From the NCBI GenBank assembly GCA_032622095.1, contig CP136064.1:146758864-146822863 (forward strand): DNA of 64,000 nucleotides, given 5' to 3'. How positions within the stretch are numbered: the stretch's first letter is position 1; the number at the start of each line of letters is the position of its first letter. The DNA comes from Siphonodentalium dalli. Lineage: Eukaryota > Mollusca > Scaphopoda > Gadilida > Siphonodentaliidae. The notes beneath the pieces are model-generated. The model saw nothing but the letters and a program-made list of their open reading frames with translations. It did not search any database and was not told the origin of the DNA. Below, one piece after another: positions 1-13,345 of the stretch. Position numbers and translations under genes: made by a program.

Positions 1-715
1 CAAACTTTCACAAAGCAACGTGACGTAATTGCTAATAATTTGCGCTTTTATCGGAAGTCTTTTTACCGACTTTGTCAAATCATGGTTTATATGATTAATG
101 TACATCATATATAAAGACATTTGGTTTAATTATTTTATTTATAATACGCTTTTTTGTATTTTTGTATTTCTTTTTCAATCAGGACACGAATCCGTGGGTA
201 AACAAACTGAAAGGACACACTCGCATAGGCATACCGTAAATTTGCATAAAATGTCATTTTTGACTCACATTTGTGATAAAATGAAGATAAACGGTTGTTT
301 ATATGCACATATTTAGTTCGTCTATTGGTTTATGTTTCCATTATCGTATTCACAGATGACACTTAACTTAAGTCTTAAGTGAAAGCATGCTTGTTGTTGC
401 ATATCGGATGATACACATGGCACATTTACCTGTGGCCAGTGTGGGGAAACACCCAATGATGTTATAACGTCAAATTCCTGTTGGCTAACGTAATTACCTT
501 CATACCTGCTGACGTTGGCTATATGACGTGGTTTAACTACATGTGCTGTTGGGAAAAGGGTTAACACTGAATGTATGCATGGATATCAAAATTAGGGTGA
601 AGAAAGATGGCGTCGAAAATATCTCCGCAGCCAGCGGCCGGCACGGCATCTAATTGGTCGAATATATTCTAATAAATTGCCATTGGGCGGGACTACGTTG
701 TCTCTGTGGAAAGCT
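1..715. other. Non-repetitive stretch, no gene seen
   Basis: Only short open frames (under 85 codons) with no recognisable motif, and no clear repeat. Nothing is called here. Confidence 0.5.
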
Positions 716-1965
716 CCATTATTAGCCAATTATTAGCCAGTCACATTAGCTAACATTTAGTTAAGATCTAGTCAATATCCTAGTTACTATTTAGCTTAAC
801 TAGATATTAGCTGAAATTAGCTAGATATTAGCTAAGATGAATTTTATTTGGTAAAAACCAATGAGCATTAGCTAACTTTTAGCCATTTCAACTATGCTAA
901 TTAGATATTTAGCTATAATTTAGCTAACAATTAGCTAATTTTAGCTAAGATTTAGTATGGTCTGGATGCTAGCTGATTAATACTGTACTAGATACCAGCT
1001 AAAAATAGCTAAATTTTAACTAGAATATAACTAAATGTTAGCTAAATATAATATTTAGCTATCATCTAGCTAACAATTAGCTACTTTTTAGTTACATCAA
1101 TTAGCTAATTTTTAGCTAAGATGTAGTATGGCTTGGAAGCTAGTTGATTAATACTGTACTATAGTTATATTCTAGATAGTGGTCCTGAAGGTCATTCTTG
1201 GAAATGGAAAAATAATTGTTAAAATAATATCATAAATAAAAATATCACTACAACCATATTCTATGAGTCAAATAGAAAACATTAAAGCCACACAATCAAT
1301 AACTTACCTAAAGATTGTTGTGATAAAACATGGATTAACCTCAGTGCACAGTTGATTCAAAATGTCTGCCATAGATAACAGTGACGTCTGCAGTCACATG
1401 ATGACTCACAGGACTCAGTCATGTGACCCAGATCTAGCCAAGATGAAATTTGTATTCAAAGCTGGATTAGCTATTTTTTAGCCAGGTGTCATTTCATAAG
1501 TTAGATTAGCTAACTTTTAGCTAGGTGGAATTGTTTTGTAATTCGTTTGTGTTAAATTAGCTAGATTCTAGTTAAGTTCACTATATGTCTCAATTTTAAG
1601 TTTGATTAGCTACTTTTCAGCTAGGTGCAGATTTCATAAACTTTGTCTGTGTCAAATTAGCCAAAATTATAGCACAGAATGATATATTCTATGTTGAATT
1701 AGCTAACTTCTAGCTTATTGGAACATCCTTGGGGCCAAACCTTCTATCAAGCTAAAAACTAACTAATATGTTAGCTATATTCTAGTATTTAATATTAGCT
1801 AAGTTCTAGCTACACTAGACATTAACTAAAGTTTTAGCTAGGTTTCAGTGTAATTCTTAGCTATTATCTAGTATAGCTAATTTATAGCTAACAGTTTAGT
1901 GTATTTTTAGTACATTTATTAGCTAATATCTAGTTTTAATAACTAGAAACATTAGTGTAGCTAAA
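716..1965. repeat. Degenerate TTAGCTA-type minisatellite
   Basis: The sequence is saturated with variants of the palindromic octamer TTAGCTAA (TTAGCTA, TAGCTAAC, TTAGTTA, TAGCCA) at irregular 8-20 bp spacing. About 250 bp in the middle (1170-1430) is nearly free of the motif. The motif is self-complementary, so the block has no orientation. It resembles the subterminal arrays of the TIR elements elsewhere in the window, but I could not find terminal inverted repeats or a target duplication at its edges. Confidence 0.8.
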
Positions 1966-3005
1966 TTTTGGTAGGGGTAATACATTTCAAGCAGATTTCC
2001 TTAAGAAAAAGAATTCTGAACTCTGAAATTGAAATAGAATAAGTTATAGTTAGCTATGCTGGTGTTATTCAAGCCATATTTTTATTTCATTTTGATCTTG
2101 GGACCATAGCAGAAAAATTTATACTTCAGCCATGTACATTGAATTATGTTGGTCTAATAAAAATTGTATGTAGAAATTTAATTAGCACTTCAAAGTTAAT
2201 TCGCATGCATGGGCATGCATACATACACCCAGAGTAAGTATCTTTTAAATATAGCAATATATAGGGGTGGCTTCAGCATTTCCCCAATGTAGGGGCTATT
2301 TCATATTACAATTGACCCCTCCCCTGGTGCCTGCACCCCTGCAATATATTAATATGTAGATTTACACCCTGGATATGTGAGTCATTTGTTTTTATTCAAA
2401 TCGGTTTATCCTTATTAGGTTCATATACTAATCCCATTTATACAGGGTTGTGCATGGTTTAAAGGGAATCCAAAAATCTGGGAGAGAGTATACGTGAATT
2501 GTGGAGGGCCTTGTAATGGTTCGATCCCTGTAGCTAAGATTTAATATTGCCTTTGTGTGGGACTGCCAATATTAATTGTACTGTACACTCCATATACATG
2601 CATAAAATATCATAAATTAATCCATCAAAAACACAGCAAAAATGATCAATGATCTCTTAATTTTCACATTGCTTCTTAGAACAAAAATCTGAGTATAAAA
2701 ATGCATACACATGAACATCATTCACCAGTGATGGACAAACTGATCAAAACAAACCGCCGAACGAAAAGTCACAAACCCTGCAACTATTCTTAGAATCGGC
2801 TTCACAGGGTTGAAGCGGCCATATGACGGCAGTGGCACGTGACCATGTTTACACCTGTCAATCACAACTAATTTCAGATTTATATTTAGCACGGTGTGAC
2901 GTAATTTGGGGGAAGCCCGCAACCGTTCAGAAATGAAAAGTTGATGGGAATGCAATAGACTCAGTATCAGTATGAATCTGAGTGTATGTTTACATAGACT
3001 GATGT
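1966..3005. other. No gene or clear repeat seen
   Basis: AT-rich sequence with short open frames only. A minus-strand frame of 99 codons at 2722-3021 has no recognisable motif. Confidence 0.4.
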
Positions 3006-3080
3006 AATACCTGCCAGACATGTCAAATATTTATCTCTTGTTCAATTAGATGTGTGGAGTTTTCAAAGTATTTCCAAAAC
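3006..3080 (+). repeat. Direct repeat flanking the 3.2-6.0 kb repeat element, copy 1
   Basis: The segment beginning ATACCTGCCAGACATGTC and continuing through GGAGTTTTCAAA is repeated with modest divergence at 6098-6182. The two copies bracket the structured repeat at 3208-6030. They may be a duplication associated with its insertion or parts of a larger repeat. Confidence 0.6.
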
Positions 3081-3207
3081 AACTACATGTACTTAATATG
3101 TATTGTAAAAAAGATATTTTCAGAATTCTACATCATTGTTCAGTGTAACTAATTCTGGTCATTCTCATACGTAGATTGTCAAAAACATTAGTCACATATA
3201 TAGGAGA

Positions 3208-6030
3208 CTAGCAGGGTTACCCGGCGTTGCCCAGGTTAATGTATGCTGTGGATATTTGTTGGGAATAGAGAATGATCTTGCTTAAAGTATTATACGTTTT
3301 CTCATAAATTGTATATTCAAATAGCATCACAAAACATGATTATTACAGTCATGGAATATAAGTAGTGGCTCACCTTGTCAATTGTCATTCTGTTTATCGC
3401 GATTAATCCGTTCCACCAATAATGAAGTATTTATTTATTTACAACTGCGTATACATTAGACGTTATAATATGATACATGAACATCATAAACACATTAGTT
3501 CGATAAAAGATGATAATTGGGTTTTACATATTGAGATGATTGTATCAATCAATCTAGTGGGTTGGACTAAGATCTCGAGGACACCTGGCTATCATATATC
3601 CATGAAGATACAGATGTTTCAATGAAATTTCCAGGTGCTCCTCTGTTCATGGTGCTATATATTGGCTAAATATTCTTAGTTTAAACGAAATGTTGCTGCG
3701 CATGTATATCAGCTACATGTGCCAGGCACATAGCGAGATTTTGAGTTGTTTATGTCAGTCGATGAGTCTGTTCTAAAACCCTTGTCAGATGTCAGTATTG
3801 GTAGGATCCTGAAAAGTCTTGTGCTACTAACTGCATTTTCTTGTATATCAGAAGAAACTATATTTGACTGCACACTGTGACCACTATTTTTGAACAGGTC
3901 ATCCATATCTCTTAACAAATTGTAACTTTTTGTGGAAACTGTTTTGAATGGAACAGACTAAATTTTGTTATTATATATATGCAATCCTCTGACAGTTCGA
4001 GGTCTCTCAGTTTGCACGAATATATGTATCTCTTCAATAGAATGATAAATATACGTTTAATGCTTCTTCTAGTTATCTCTTTTTGCTAGCTCATTGTGTG
4101 AATGCCTTGATTGCCATTCCCATATAAATATGACTGTTAAGAAGATATAATTGTTCAAGTGACTTATGTGGGTCACCATATGTCGGGATTGTGAAATGTG
4201 AGCGCCCAACTACTTAAAATGATATGGAGATGGCCTGGTGACTGTATATAACTTATATGTGGATATCGGCGAATAGCAATCTTATCAATGATAGTGCATA
4301 TCCGCTCGCCATCCGTGATGCAAACGACACAAAATGTGATTTAATTCATGGTATATCATTAGAGAAAAACGTGTATGAATTTGGTGGAATTTGGTTTAAT
4401 AAATCAATTGTTGATGCAACGCTGACTCGAACAATGCCATATTGCGAAGATGATTATGTATTCGTTTGGTGGAAATCAGCGACAAAACTATTTCACCATA
4501 TTTTTTAAATTTCCCCTCCCACCAACAGCGTCATTTTAGAAAATTTTAACCTGCACCATTATCTTCCTTGTAAAAAGTTACCCCTCTTAGAACGCCTTGG
4601 TGCCATCTCTATTGTACCGCGTGAAGTTATATATAGAACGCACACAGACAGACAAAAAGACAGACAGACAGCACGATTTTATTTCTTGTATCATTTGAGA
4701 AGAACGTGTCTGAATTTGATGGTAATTGGTACTAAAAATATTTTGTATCAGTTTTGGTGACCCTCTCGTCCCTATTTCGGACTCAAGCTGCACACACTAA
4801 GACTCATTAGAGATTAGAGATGCATATATATGAAATTGGTGAAAATTGGCGAGTATACAAATTCGTATCAAATTTAAGGTCCCCATATCTCTCACCCATA
4901 GGGCACCAATTTGGTGTATCTAAACCACATGATAAGATTCCTCGTATCACGGAGAAGAATATGTATCAATCTGGTGGAAATCGGCAGTAAACATATAGAT
5001 ATAATTTTTTGTGTCCCTCTCATCTCTATACACCACCCTTAAACCACACGATTACACTCCTGATATCATGGAGATGATTGTTTATAAGTTTGGTGATAAT
5101 CGGCGAAAAAACAAATTTTTTTTATCAAATTTGGTGCCAATCCCTCCCCTCTCCATCTCTCACCCAAACATCACCACTACGGCGTCTTTAAATCACGATT
5201 AGATTCCTCATATCATGGATAAGAACGTGTATCAATTTGGTGGAAATTGGCGCTAAAAAAATTGTGCATCAATTTTGGTGCCCCTGTCCCTTTCAATGCA
5301 ACCCTGACTCGAATGAGGCCACATTTGACAGATAAAAGCCACACCATTAGACTCCTCTTACCATGGGGATGATTTTGTATAAGTGTGGTGGCAATCGGCG
5401 ACTTATTATCAAATTTAGTGCCCACCCCCTCCCAATCTCTCATCCAAAAACAACAACTTGGCGTTGTTAAATCGCACAATTAGATTCCTTGTATCATGAA
5501 GAAGAATATATATCAATTTGGTGGAAATCGGCGCTAAAATTAGTTTTATCAATTTTGGTGCCCCTCTCCCCTCCGTTCATCCCTGACTCAAACGACGCCA
5601 CTTTTGACATATTTAAACCACACCGTTGGATTCTTCATATCATGGGGATGATTATATGTAAGTTTCATGGCAATCGGCGACAGAAAAAAAATCTGCCCCC
5701 CCCCCCCCTTCCGGGCACCCCTGACGCGAACGGCGCGACTTTTGCCATATTTAAACCATGCCATTAGATTCCTCATATTATGGGGAAGATTATATATAAG
5801 TTTGGTGGCAATAGGCGACAATTTTTTTTGCCCCTCACCCTTTTCTGCCCCTGACAACAATGGCGTCACTTTAGAAAATTCTAACCCCGACCATTATCTT
5901 TCTCGTAAAAAGCTACTCCTAGTAGACCCCTTTGGCATCATCTAGATGGTCCCCTGTGAATTTCTATAGAACACAGACAGACAGACAGACAGACATTCGC
6001 AAATATAGATATAGATATGAAAACAAAAAG
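3208..6030 (+). mobile_element. Head-to-tail structured repeat with tandem core (unclassified)
   Basis: The left end carries the motif ACCCGGCGTTGCCCAGG after GACTAGCAGGG. The right end is a (CAGA)n tract at 5972-5996 followed by an ATATAGATATAG tail. Between them, mainly 4257-5945, lie degenerate tandem units of roughly 270 bp with recurrent text such as TTTGGTGGAAATCGGCG and ATTCCTCATATCATGG. A second, internal tail copy with its own CAGA run lies at 4540-4672, so at least two units are fused head to tail. A compact relative in opposite orientation sits at 33690-34320. No reading frame is conserved between units, so this is probably non-coding. Invertebrate repeats beginning with a CCCGGCGTTGCCCGG motif are common, but I cannot assign a superfamily. 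Confidence 0.6.
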
Positions 6031-6097
6031 AAACAAATTACCAGGTACTTGTGGTTGGAAGATATTAGACATTAGTACATGTATAGGTACATATGTC

Positions 6098-6182
6098 ATA
6101 CCTGCCAGACTTGTCAAATATTATCGCTTGTCTGGCTTGTTCAGTTAAATGTACATGTCTGGAGTTTTCAAATTATTTCCAA
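6098..6182 (+). repeat. Direct repeat flanking the 3.2-6.0 kb repeat element, copy 2
   Basis: Divergent copy of 3006-3080, sharing ATACCTGCCAGAC.TGTCAAATATT and the GGAGTTTTCAAA..ATTTCCAA segment. Confidence 0.6.
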
Positions 6183-6189
6183 GGCAAAC

Positions 6190-7130
6190 CGCCGCCAAAC
6201 CAAATTATTTCCAAACCCCCAAACTCCCAAAATTCACGAATGCGTGTTTTCGCGTATAAAGTTTTTTTCTCTGCGGATTTTGTAAATTTAGGTATCAGAC
6301 ATCAAGATTTTATCGGCTGGCCATCTGTCAGCCTTGAGCAATTTTTTTTATAGCGCCCTAAAAAGTATCCCCCCCCCCCCCCCCAAATTTGTTCCCAGAC
6401 GTAAAACCACAGTTACTTGGAATTTGTTGCAAATTCACATGACTAATCTAGTAAAATGTATACAAATGTATATATTTTCATGAAGCTATTTAAAGACATA
6501 ATGACACTATTTTGGGTCAAAATTTAAACTCACCATCCAAGATGGCCACCAAAATGGCCACCGGAAGTTAAAATATGAATTTTTTTCACAAATATCTTCT
6601 AAATCAGTTCATGCTGTTTGGAACTGGTTGAGTAATATGACTTTATTTTGTATATTAAACTGAGCAATTAAATATGCAATTATTGGGGTCCTACCCGCTT
6701 GTGATCCCTCAAAAATTTGATTTTACAGAATGCGGTATAAAATTTCACAAAAAATCACAACTGGGATTCTAGTCATATTTCAACAATGAATGAACAGAAG
6801 GTTGCAATTATTAAAGTGAGGCATACCATTACCTATGAATATTCCAACTCACTGGTACCAAAATTCTTACTTTGGCTCAAAATGGCTGCCAAAATGGCCG
6901 CAGTCCAGCCGCCAGGTCACGGATGCGTGTTTTTGGCATATAAAGTTTTTTTCTCTGTGGATTCTGGTAGAGTGGGACATACTTGTGAAGAATTAATCGG
7001 CTGGCCATTTGTCAGCCTCGAGCAATTTGAGAAATTTGGGCTAAAAAAGGATGGCCGCCAAAATGTCCGCCGTGAATGTAGACATGACGGTATAGTCCAT
7101 GTTTGACCGCCAAACAAATGATTTTACGAA
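6190..7130 (+). repeat. Two-copy ~680 bp tandem repeat with AAAATGGCCGCC motifs
   Basis: The block GCGTGTTTT..GCRTATAAAG-TTTTTTTCTCTG, followed by CGGCTGGCCATYTGTCAGCC and GAGCAATTT, occurs at 6240-6345 and again at 6923-7030. AAGATGGCCACCAAAATGGCC-like strings lie between and after. The 106-codon frame at 6786-7106 falls in this repeat and is not considered a gene. A 16-C homopolymer lies near 6369-6384. Confidence 0.7.
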
Positions 7131-7789
7131 TATTTCAAACTTATGGGGTAATGCACGGTAAGTATCTTTAATTTCAAGTACCAACGAAAAAAAAATGGCA
7201 GCCAAAATATTGACAAAGTGGGCGAAAAAGTCGTTTTGAGATCATACTTAACACAACACTCAAACAAGAGCTAACTTGTGACAGAAATATGTAGCATTAC
7301 ATTGATATCTTTCGTTTTCCGAACACAAGAAGTAGTACTGCAGTATTGCTACACATTGCAGGCAGAGTTGTAGAAGAAATGTACATGAATAAGTAGCCCA
7401 ATTGCTGAAACCCTATACTGAACTACGTGGTGTGACTGCATCTGCTTCGTTCAACTGAGCTGCTCTGCCATCTGTCCCCGAATGCGTCTGTTCATTACAA
7501 CACTAAATTGTTGCATTACAAGCACAAAAGATTGTGCATGCAAATCGAGATCTACACCCGCACCTGTAAGTTTTGCAAGGCTGTATACTCGAACAGGAAC
7601 ACCGAACCATGCGCAAAACCGTGTCGGGGGCAACCAGTACACCAGTTGGAAGAGTCACGGGTGATAACATTTTTGAAATTTCCTCCTTGATAAAACCAAA
7701 TTTGTAGCATCCAATTGTGGGGGGATGAGGTCTAAAGCGTGTTTCCAAATGCATACTTGGAAATGTTCGCGTTTGATGTTCTCTGTGAA
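7131..7789. other. No gene or clear repeat seen
   Basis: Several mutually overlapping short open frames on both strands (7451-7891) without recognisable motifs. Confidence 0.4.
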
Positions 7790-8570
7790 TGCTTCGGTGG
7801 TTGGAGGGAGGCTACACAGACTAGGAACATGGGTGACGTGTATGAGTATACAGTGAGTTGCTGAATTGTCCTGTGTGAGGTATATATGCAAGTATGGAAC
7901 TTATGAGTGGTCGTGTGTGCGGGTATTGGTATATCTGGAAGGGCTCACCATTGGTGAGGTGTATATGTATACCTGGATTGACTCTATGGTCATGGATATG
8001 GCGAATAGGTATACATGTAGTTGTTGTATGGACCATGATGAGGTGAATAGGTATACAATGAGTGACTGTATGATCGTGAATGTGGTGAATATGTATACAT
8101 ACAGTGACTATATGGTAATGTGTCAGGTGTAGGAGTATACCTGGTGTTCATGCATTGTGACTCGTGGCTGTATCGTCATTTGTGGTATGTACAGGTATAA
8201 CCAAGTATGGCTGTATCGTCAGGCGTACGTGTATAAAGTGGGTGACTATATTGTCATTTGTGTGGTGTTTATGTACATATGGAGTGACTGAGGTAATGGG
8301 TGGGTTGTACATGTGTACATTGGGTGGCTATTGCACAATAACTCAAGGATATGTTAATCAATAGAGAGGTCATGTCAGAGAGTTCTCCATCTTGATGGTG
8401 TTTATGTACATGGGGGAAACGTGGAAAGCGATAGCCACCTGTTATCACACAGTCATTCCATATATACATAAACACCACAGACAACAATATAGTGACCCAC
8501 TGTATACACGTACACCTGACCCATGACGACGGATGACCATACAGCCATGAGTCACAATGCAGGCACTAAA
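7790..8570. repeat. 42-bp minisatellite arranged as an inverted repeat
   Basis: Units of about 42 bp, each starting GTATAC and containing GTGACT..ATGGTCATG..GTGAAT, run from ~7850 to ~8290. The same sequence returns in inverted orientation at 8448-8566, giving arms of ~120-145 bp around a centre near 8370. Open frames here (7866-8132, 8164-8364, 8269-8487) are products of the repeat. Confidence 0.7.
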
Positions 8571-10079
8571 CAAATGTTGAAGGAGAGTAAAAACATGAAG
8601 GAAATACAAGTAACAACCATAGCCAAAGCAGAACAGTCCATCGTCTCCACAATGAAAAGTTTCTGACTGATTTTCACCGGGCTTTTTCCATATGTTTGGA
8701 TGTGAAATCCCGCCGTATTTTGTATTAATGCTTTACATGAATTGATCTGTCTGTGCGATGTAACGCATACCTATATTTGTATAATATTGTTTTTAAAGTT
8801 GTTTTTGTTGTTTTTATTCTGAGTAACAAATAAAGTTTAAAACAAATATTTTAGTCATTAATTGGGAAGCGCCGAGGAAATGAGGATTTAATTTGGCCAA
8901 AGTTTTTTTCATTTGGCTAATAAAATTTTCATTTGGCCACAAAAATTTTCGGTCCAGCGCGAACACTGCCCTCTAGCTTCGTCCCTGCTAACTTATGATT
9001 TTTAATGAATTTATGTTTCCATTCGTTGTACAGATCCCGGCCTATAATGTAGAATAATACAGAATAGCCTTTACTATTAATATGACTTTAGAACATAAAA
9101 CACAAACAACCATAATCGTTTTCGCCCTTAGTACATGCACCCTACTCTAAAGATGGTCCATGTGCCAGCCTGTCTGAATGATAATTGGGAAATTTTCAAG
9201 CAGAAACGGTCAAAATGTGAAGCATATCATTCGCATCTTTGAAACTCCAGCTCTGGTTTGGCGACAACTCATCGCATGATCGATCTGCGGCTTTGATACC
9301 TGAAATTATGGTGGGTACCCACACTTGGACGTATACATGTATAGTATTTTTTCGAAACGCTCTGCAGGCTAGACAATGTTATGGTAATTAAACATTTTTC
9401 TATTGATACACGCATTATCCACCATCTATGACTGATAATTAATTTTCAAACGAACAACCTTTTTAAACGTCAAAACGTGTCTACTATTTATGATAAAATT
9501 GAGTCGGAATTTCTATTAAATTTATCGGGGTGAGAGCAAGCTCTGGTCGCTATCCCATTGAGGGAACATTCTGCGTTGCGAAATTATGTTTTGAATAGTG
9601 GATATCACCATTTAACTGTGAGATATATAGCTTTCTGTGAGGGAAGATGTTTAACTGTGAGATAAATAGATTCATCTGAGGGAAGATATGTTCATTTATC
9701 AAAACTGTAATTCTCTGGTTTGGTGATACCCTCGGGTTTGGCGATACCACATACATGGGGGGGGGGGGGGGGGTGTTCTCAACAAACTCTAAATATTAAT
9801 TAAAGAACCCAACCAATAAATGTTACAACTATACTCTTAATAAAACAAGTTAAAGAAACTGTGGGGAGCATGCATTTGTTCCACAACCAATAAAAAGTTA
9901 CAAAATGCCCAGGAAACTTGGTATACAGTTTAATATCGGAAACCCCCAGAAAGTTAGCACTGAATGACTTAAATACCCATTTTATTATGATTCCCACCCT
10001 CTGAAGGAGGAATTGGGGGTGTATAGTGGAGACCTTCCTTCCATCCTTCTGTCCATCCATAGCAAACATTTCACAACAC
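8571..10079. other. Largely unique sequence, no gene seen
   Basis: A short local repeat TTTAACTGTGAGATA occurs at ~9610 and ~9648, and a G13 homopolymer lies at ~9759-9772. Nothing else could be supported. Confidence 0.4.
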
Positions 10080-10625
10080 AGCTCAAGTATCGATAGTCCA
10101 ATTTGTATGTCCTTTGGTATGCTGGTAGACCAGCATTGTAGAAAAGATTTCTACATAGTGCAGGTTTTGTCCGCACATTTGTTCCCGAGTTATGGCCCTT
10201 TGCTGGACTTCAATAGTGTAAATGCGTCAACGCTTACAAACATTACACTGTGGATCTGTTGATTATTGGATTTCGTTGTCCTTTGCCATGGTGATAGCGC
10301 AGGTTGGGGGAAAGGATATCCACATACTACAGGTTTTTGTCCATAAATATCTACCAGACTTGGAAATTTGTGAATTTTGTGTCTGAAATAACATCTAAGC
10401 TTGTAACTCGGGTGTTAATTATCCAATTTCATTGTCCTTTGGCATGGTCATAGCACAGGTTGGTGGAAAGGATACACACATACTACAGTTTTCGTCCATT
10501 AATTTTTACCAGAGTTTTGGCCCTTGTTTGACTTGGAAAATTGTGAAATGGCCATCTTGAATTTCAGGAAAATTGGGTTTTACGATGATTTATTTGAATT
10601 ATATGGGTCACGCGGGCGTACGCAC
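10080..10625 (+). repeat. Tandem repeat of ~170 bp containing GAGTTATGGCCCTTT
   Basis: About three degenerate units share CATACTACAGGTTTTTGTCC, GGAAAGGATA.CCACATACTAC and the phrase GAGTTATGGCCCTTTGC. Related text (CCAGAGTTATGGCCCTTTTCC) recurs at 22590-22680. The repeat is non-coding and of the tandem-core type seen elsewhere in the window. Confidence 0.65.
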
Positions 10626-10727
10626 GGTCAACTCACCAGCATAATTAATTTTGTTGCCTGTTATCATCACTGGAAAATGATACAATAGACAAGGGTTGTT
10701 CAAAACCAGTAAAGGTGTATTATAAAT

Positions 10728-11062
10728 AATAGGTATAAGTATCTTATGCGCCGCAGGCGCCCCTCGATCATTAGAGTATATAGGTTAGTTACCCACCCGC
10801 CACCCATAGTATCTTATGCGCCGCAGGCGCCCCTATAGAGGCTACTGCCCACATAAATAATAGGTATAAGTATCTTATGCGCCCTATAGGCGCCCCTCGA
10901 TCATTAGAGTATAGAGGTTAGTTACCCACCCATCCCGCCACTCATACTAGTATTATCTTATGCGCCGCAGGCGCCCCTATAGAGGCTACTGCCCACCTAA
11001 ATAATAGGTATAAGTATCTTATGCGCTGCAGGCGCCCCTCGATCATTAGAGTATTGAGGTAA
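10728..11062 (+). repeat. ~131-bp compound tandem repeat with GCGCCGCAGGCGC quasi-palindrome
   Basis: Two and a half copies of a ~131 bp unit, each containing two variants of TATCTTATGCGCCGCAGGCG followed by CCCCTCGATCATTAGAGTAT or CCCCTATAGAGGCTACTGCC. The GCGCC-GCAG-GCGC core is nearly self-complementary. It is much more GC-rich than the surrounding DNA. Confidence 0.85.
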
Positions 11063-11439
11063 TAACAATAACTTCTTCAGTCCTGAGTCTTTTGCGAGCA
11101 GCCATTTTCGACTGATAACCACGTGCTAACAACAATGACGCAATATTCCGGCTCTGACTGTACTCCCATAACGTCAGAAATAGCATGACCTTGAGGACAT
11201 TGTCACTTTAAATTGTTCGCGCGCAACAGTACTACATATAAATACATTGTACACTGTCAAACATGCCCGAAAGAATAGAGTTATATCCTATACATTAGAC
11301 TACATACCAAATTCGCAAAATTGCGCGATTGGCAGCGTCTTCGAAGTTCGCATTTATGCGCGTTTGGCAGCGAAAGAGTTAAATTAGACTGATTAATTTA
11401 GATTCAACTCCTTGCTCAATGATTTGTTTTTTTGTTTGT
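11063..11439. other. Short interval without gene
   Basis: Contains two loosely similar segments with TTCGCA..TTGCGCG and GGCAGCG near 11310-11375. Nothing else is supported. Confidence 0.35.
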
Positions 11440-12035
11440 TTGTTTTTTGTTTTTTAAAAACTTGTTAAAAGATATGAAAAACTCTTGCCATTATAACATC
11501 CCCAGGTACCTGGAGTCCCAACAGCAAATTTGGTTTTAAATCACTCTAAAATCCAGAACATATGTACACAGCACAATGAGATATAGGAGACAGAATGTTT
11601 ACTTAATAAAAGCATAGAAGTCAGAAAGGTGATTATAAAGTCATTATGGCAGCTGTGATTGAAATTAAATCAGATTGTTGTGACAGCTCTGTGTGGAATA
11701 TCCCATACTGCTACTGGTAACTCAGGCATATGCCATGCTTGTGTCACAGTGTGAGCTGTTTGTATATAAATGACCCAGAATGGCTATGATAACTAGCAAT
11801 CCACATTCTTAAGTTTGTTGTATTCATGGAGAATAATGATGCCAGGTGTGATTCTGACATTACAAATAAATACCTGTGTTCTGACACAATTATATATATG
11901 GGAAACTGGATGGAAGAGGGGGCTTTTTATCTTATCTGAGACCAAGTCTCTGGTGGAGCTTTAGTCTTCTTCTCAAGAACCATCAGACCTATTCAGCTTA
12001 AATTTGGTATGGAGGGCCCTTATAGTTTTGCAGTG

Positions 12036-12362
12036 TGTTTAAGGTGTGGATAAGGTGCTTTTGTGGTGTGGGCCTGAAAGATGGCTGAGGTGTTACACCT
12101 CACATGAGGTGTGGGGAGGTGTGGGGACACCTCACACGAGGTGTGGGGGCTGAGGTGTGCCTAAGGTGTGGTTGAGGTGTGTCTGAGGTGTGGGGCCAAA
12201 TATTTAAATGAGGTATGGTTGAGGTGTGTTTTTGAGGTGTGCTTCTGAGGTGTGTTTAAGGTGTGGATGAGGTGTACGGTTTGAGGTGTGCCTATGGAAG
12301 AGTGCTTACTGAGGTGTGGGTAGAGGTGTGGGTAGAGGTGTGCCTGAGGTGTGGGTAGAGGT
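12036..12362 (+). repeat. Left GAGGTGTGG subterminal array (outer shell)
   Basis: More than 20 degenerate copies of GAGGTGTGG / AAGGTGTGG / GAGGTGTGCCT start directly inside the left TIR. A second small cluster lies at 13262-13335. Confidence 0.9.
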
Positions 12363-13345
12363 GACTAATTTTGTCTTGTCCACATGCATTCATTCTATAT
12401 ATTTTGAACATGTTCCTGGTGACTTTCGATTATTTTTATCAGTGCCCTAGTAGTCTTCCTAGTTTTATTGGAAGAGTAAGGTATATGTGTTCCCATGAGT
12501 AGCTTCAGATCACTATTATAAGTGACTTATAGTCTTGTTCAATCATTAGTATCCTATGAATTTGTTATATACATGTACATATGTATAATATTAATTGACA
12601 TATTGCATGGTACCATGCATGCAGTTAACTGCAGCGCAAGTCATATAGGGGCTTAGGGTTGGGGCAAAAATTCAATAAAGCAAAGCTTATAATAAATTAA
12701 TTCTATATTTGCCTGACATGATCACCGCTATATTTTAGAATTCATGCTGAAATAATTCATATACAATTTCCATATTTCAATATTTTATTGTGTAGTATAC
12801 ACTGTACAAATGTAAGATAATACCATCACCATTCACCACTTCTCTGTCCATTTAATTGTTTTGATACAAACACAGTGGTAATTAACAGACATCTTTATAG
12901 ATACTATAATTTAGACTATAGTTGCAAAAATCAAATATATCGAAAAATTATATGATATGTTACTTACCTGCTTTCAAAGAGTATATTAATGTTTCACATG
13001 CCTTTTATTCCATTTAATGACAACTTTTGATATGAAGTATCTTTTCAAATCCTTGAGAGATACAGAGCTGTACCTGTTTGGAGCAGCTACACTCTTCTGA
13101 ACAAAGGATCCACATTCAAATAAATTTTGGCGCAATTCTACCACATGACCTAGCCAGCTCCATATGTTATATGTTTGTTTATCAGATCATACAATTCATC
13201 TTGGCTAGCTTCCTCATTAAACCAGGAACTATGATAGATACCATGTGGTGTGTTGCAGACCTGTGAGGTGTGTTTGTGGTGTGCCTGTGGCAAAATTGTT
13301 TTTGTTAAAGTATCTGAGGTGTGTTTGAGGTGTGCTCCCTTACCA

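Noticed and set aside
716-1965. TTAGCTA block as a complete TIR element
   Set aside because: No inverted termini or target duplication could be found at either edge; kept only as a minisatellite.
2518-2530. GGTTCGATCCC, a tRNA B-box-like string
   Set aside because: No A box at suitable distance and no cloverleaf could be drawn, so neither a tRNA nor a tRNA-derived SINE is supported.
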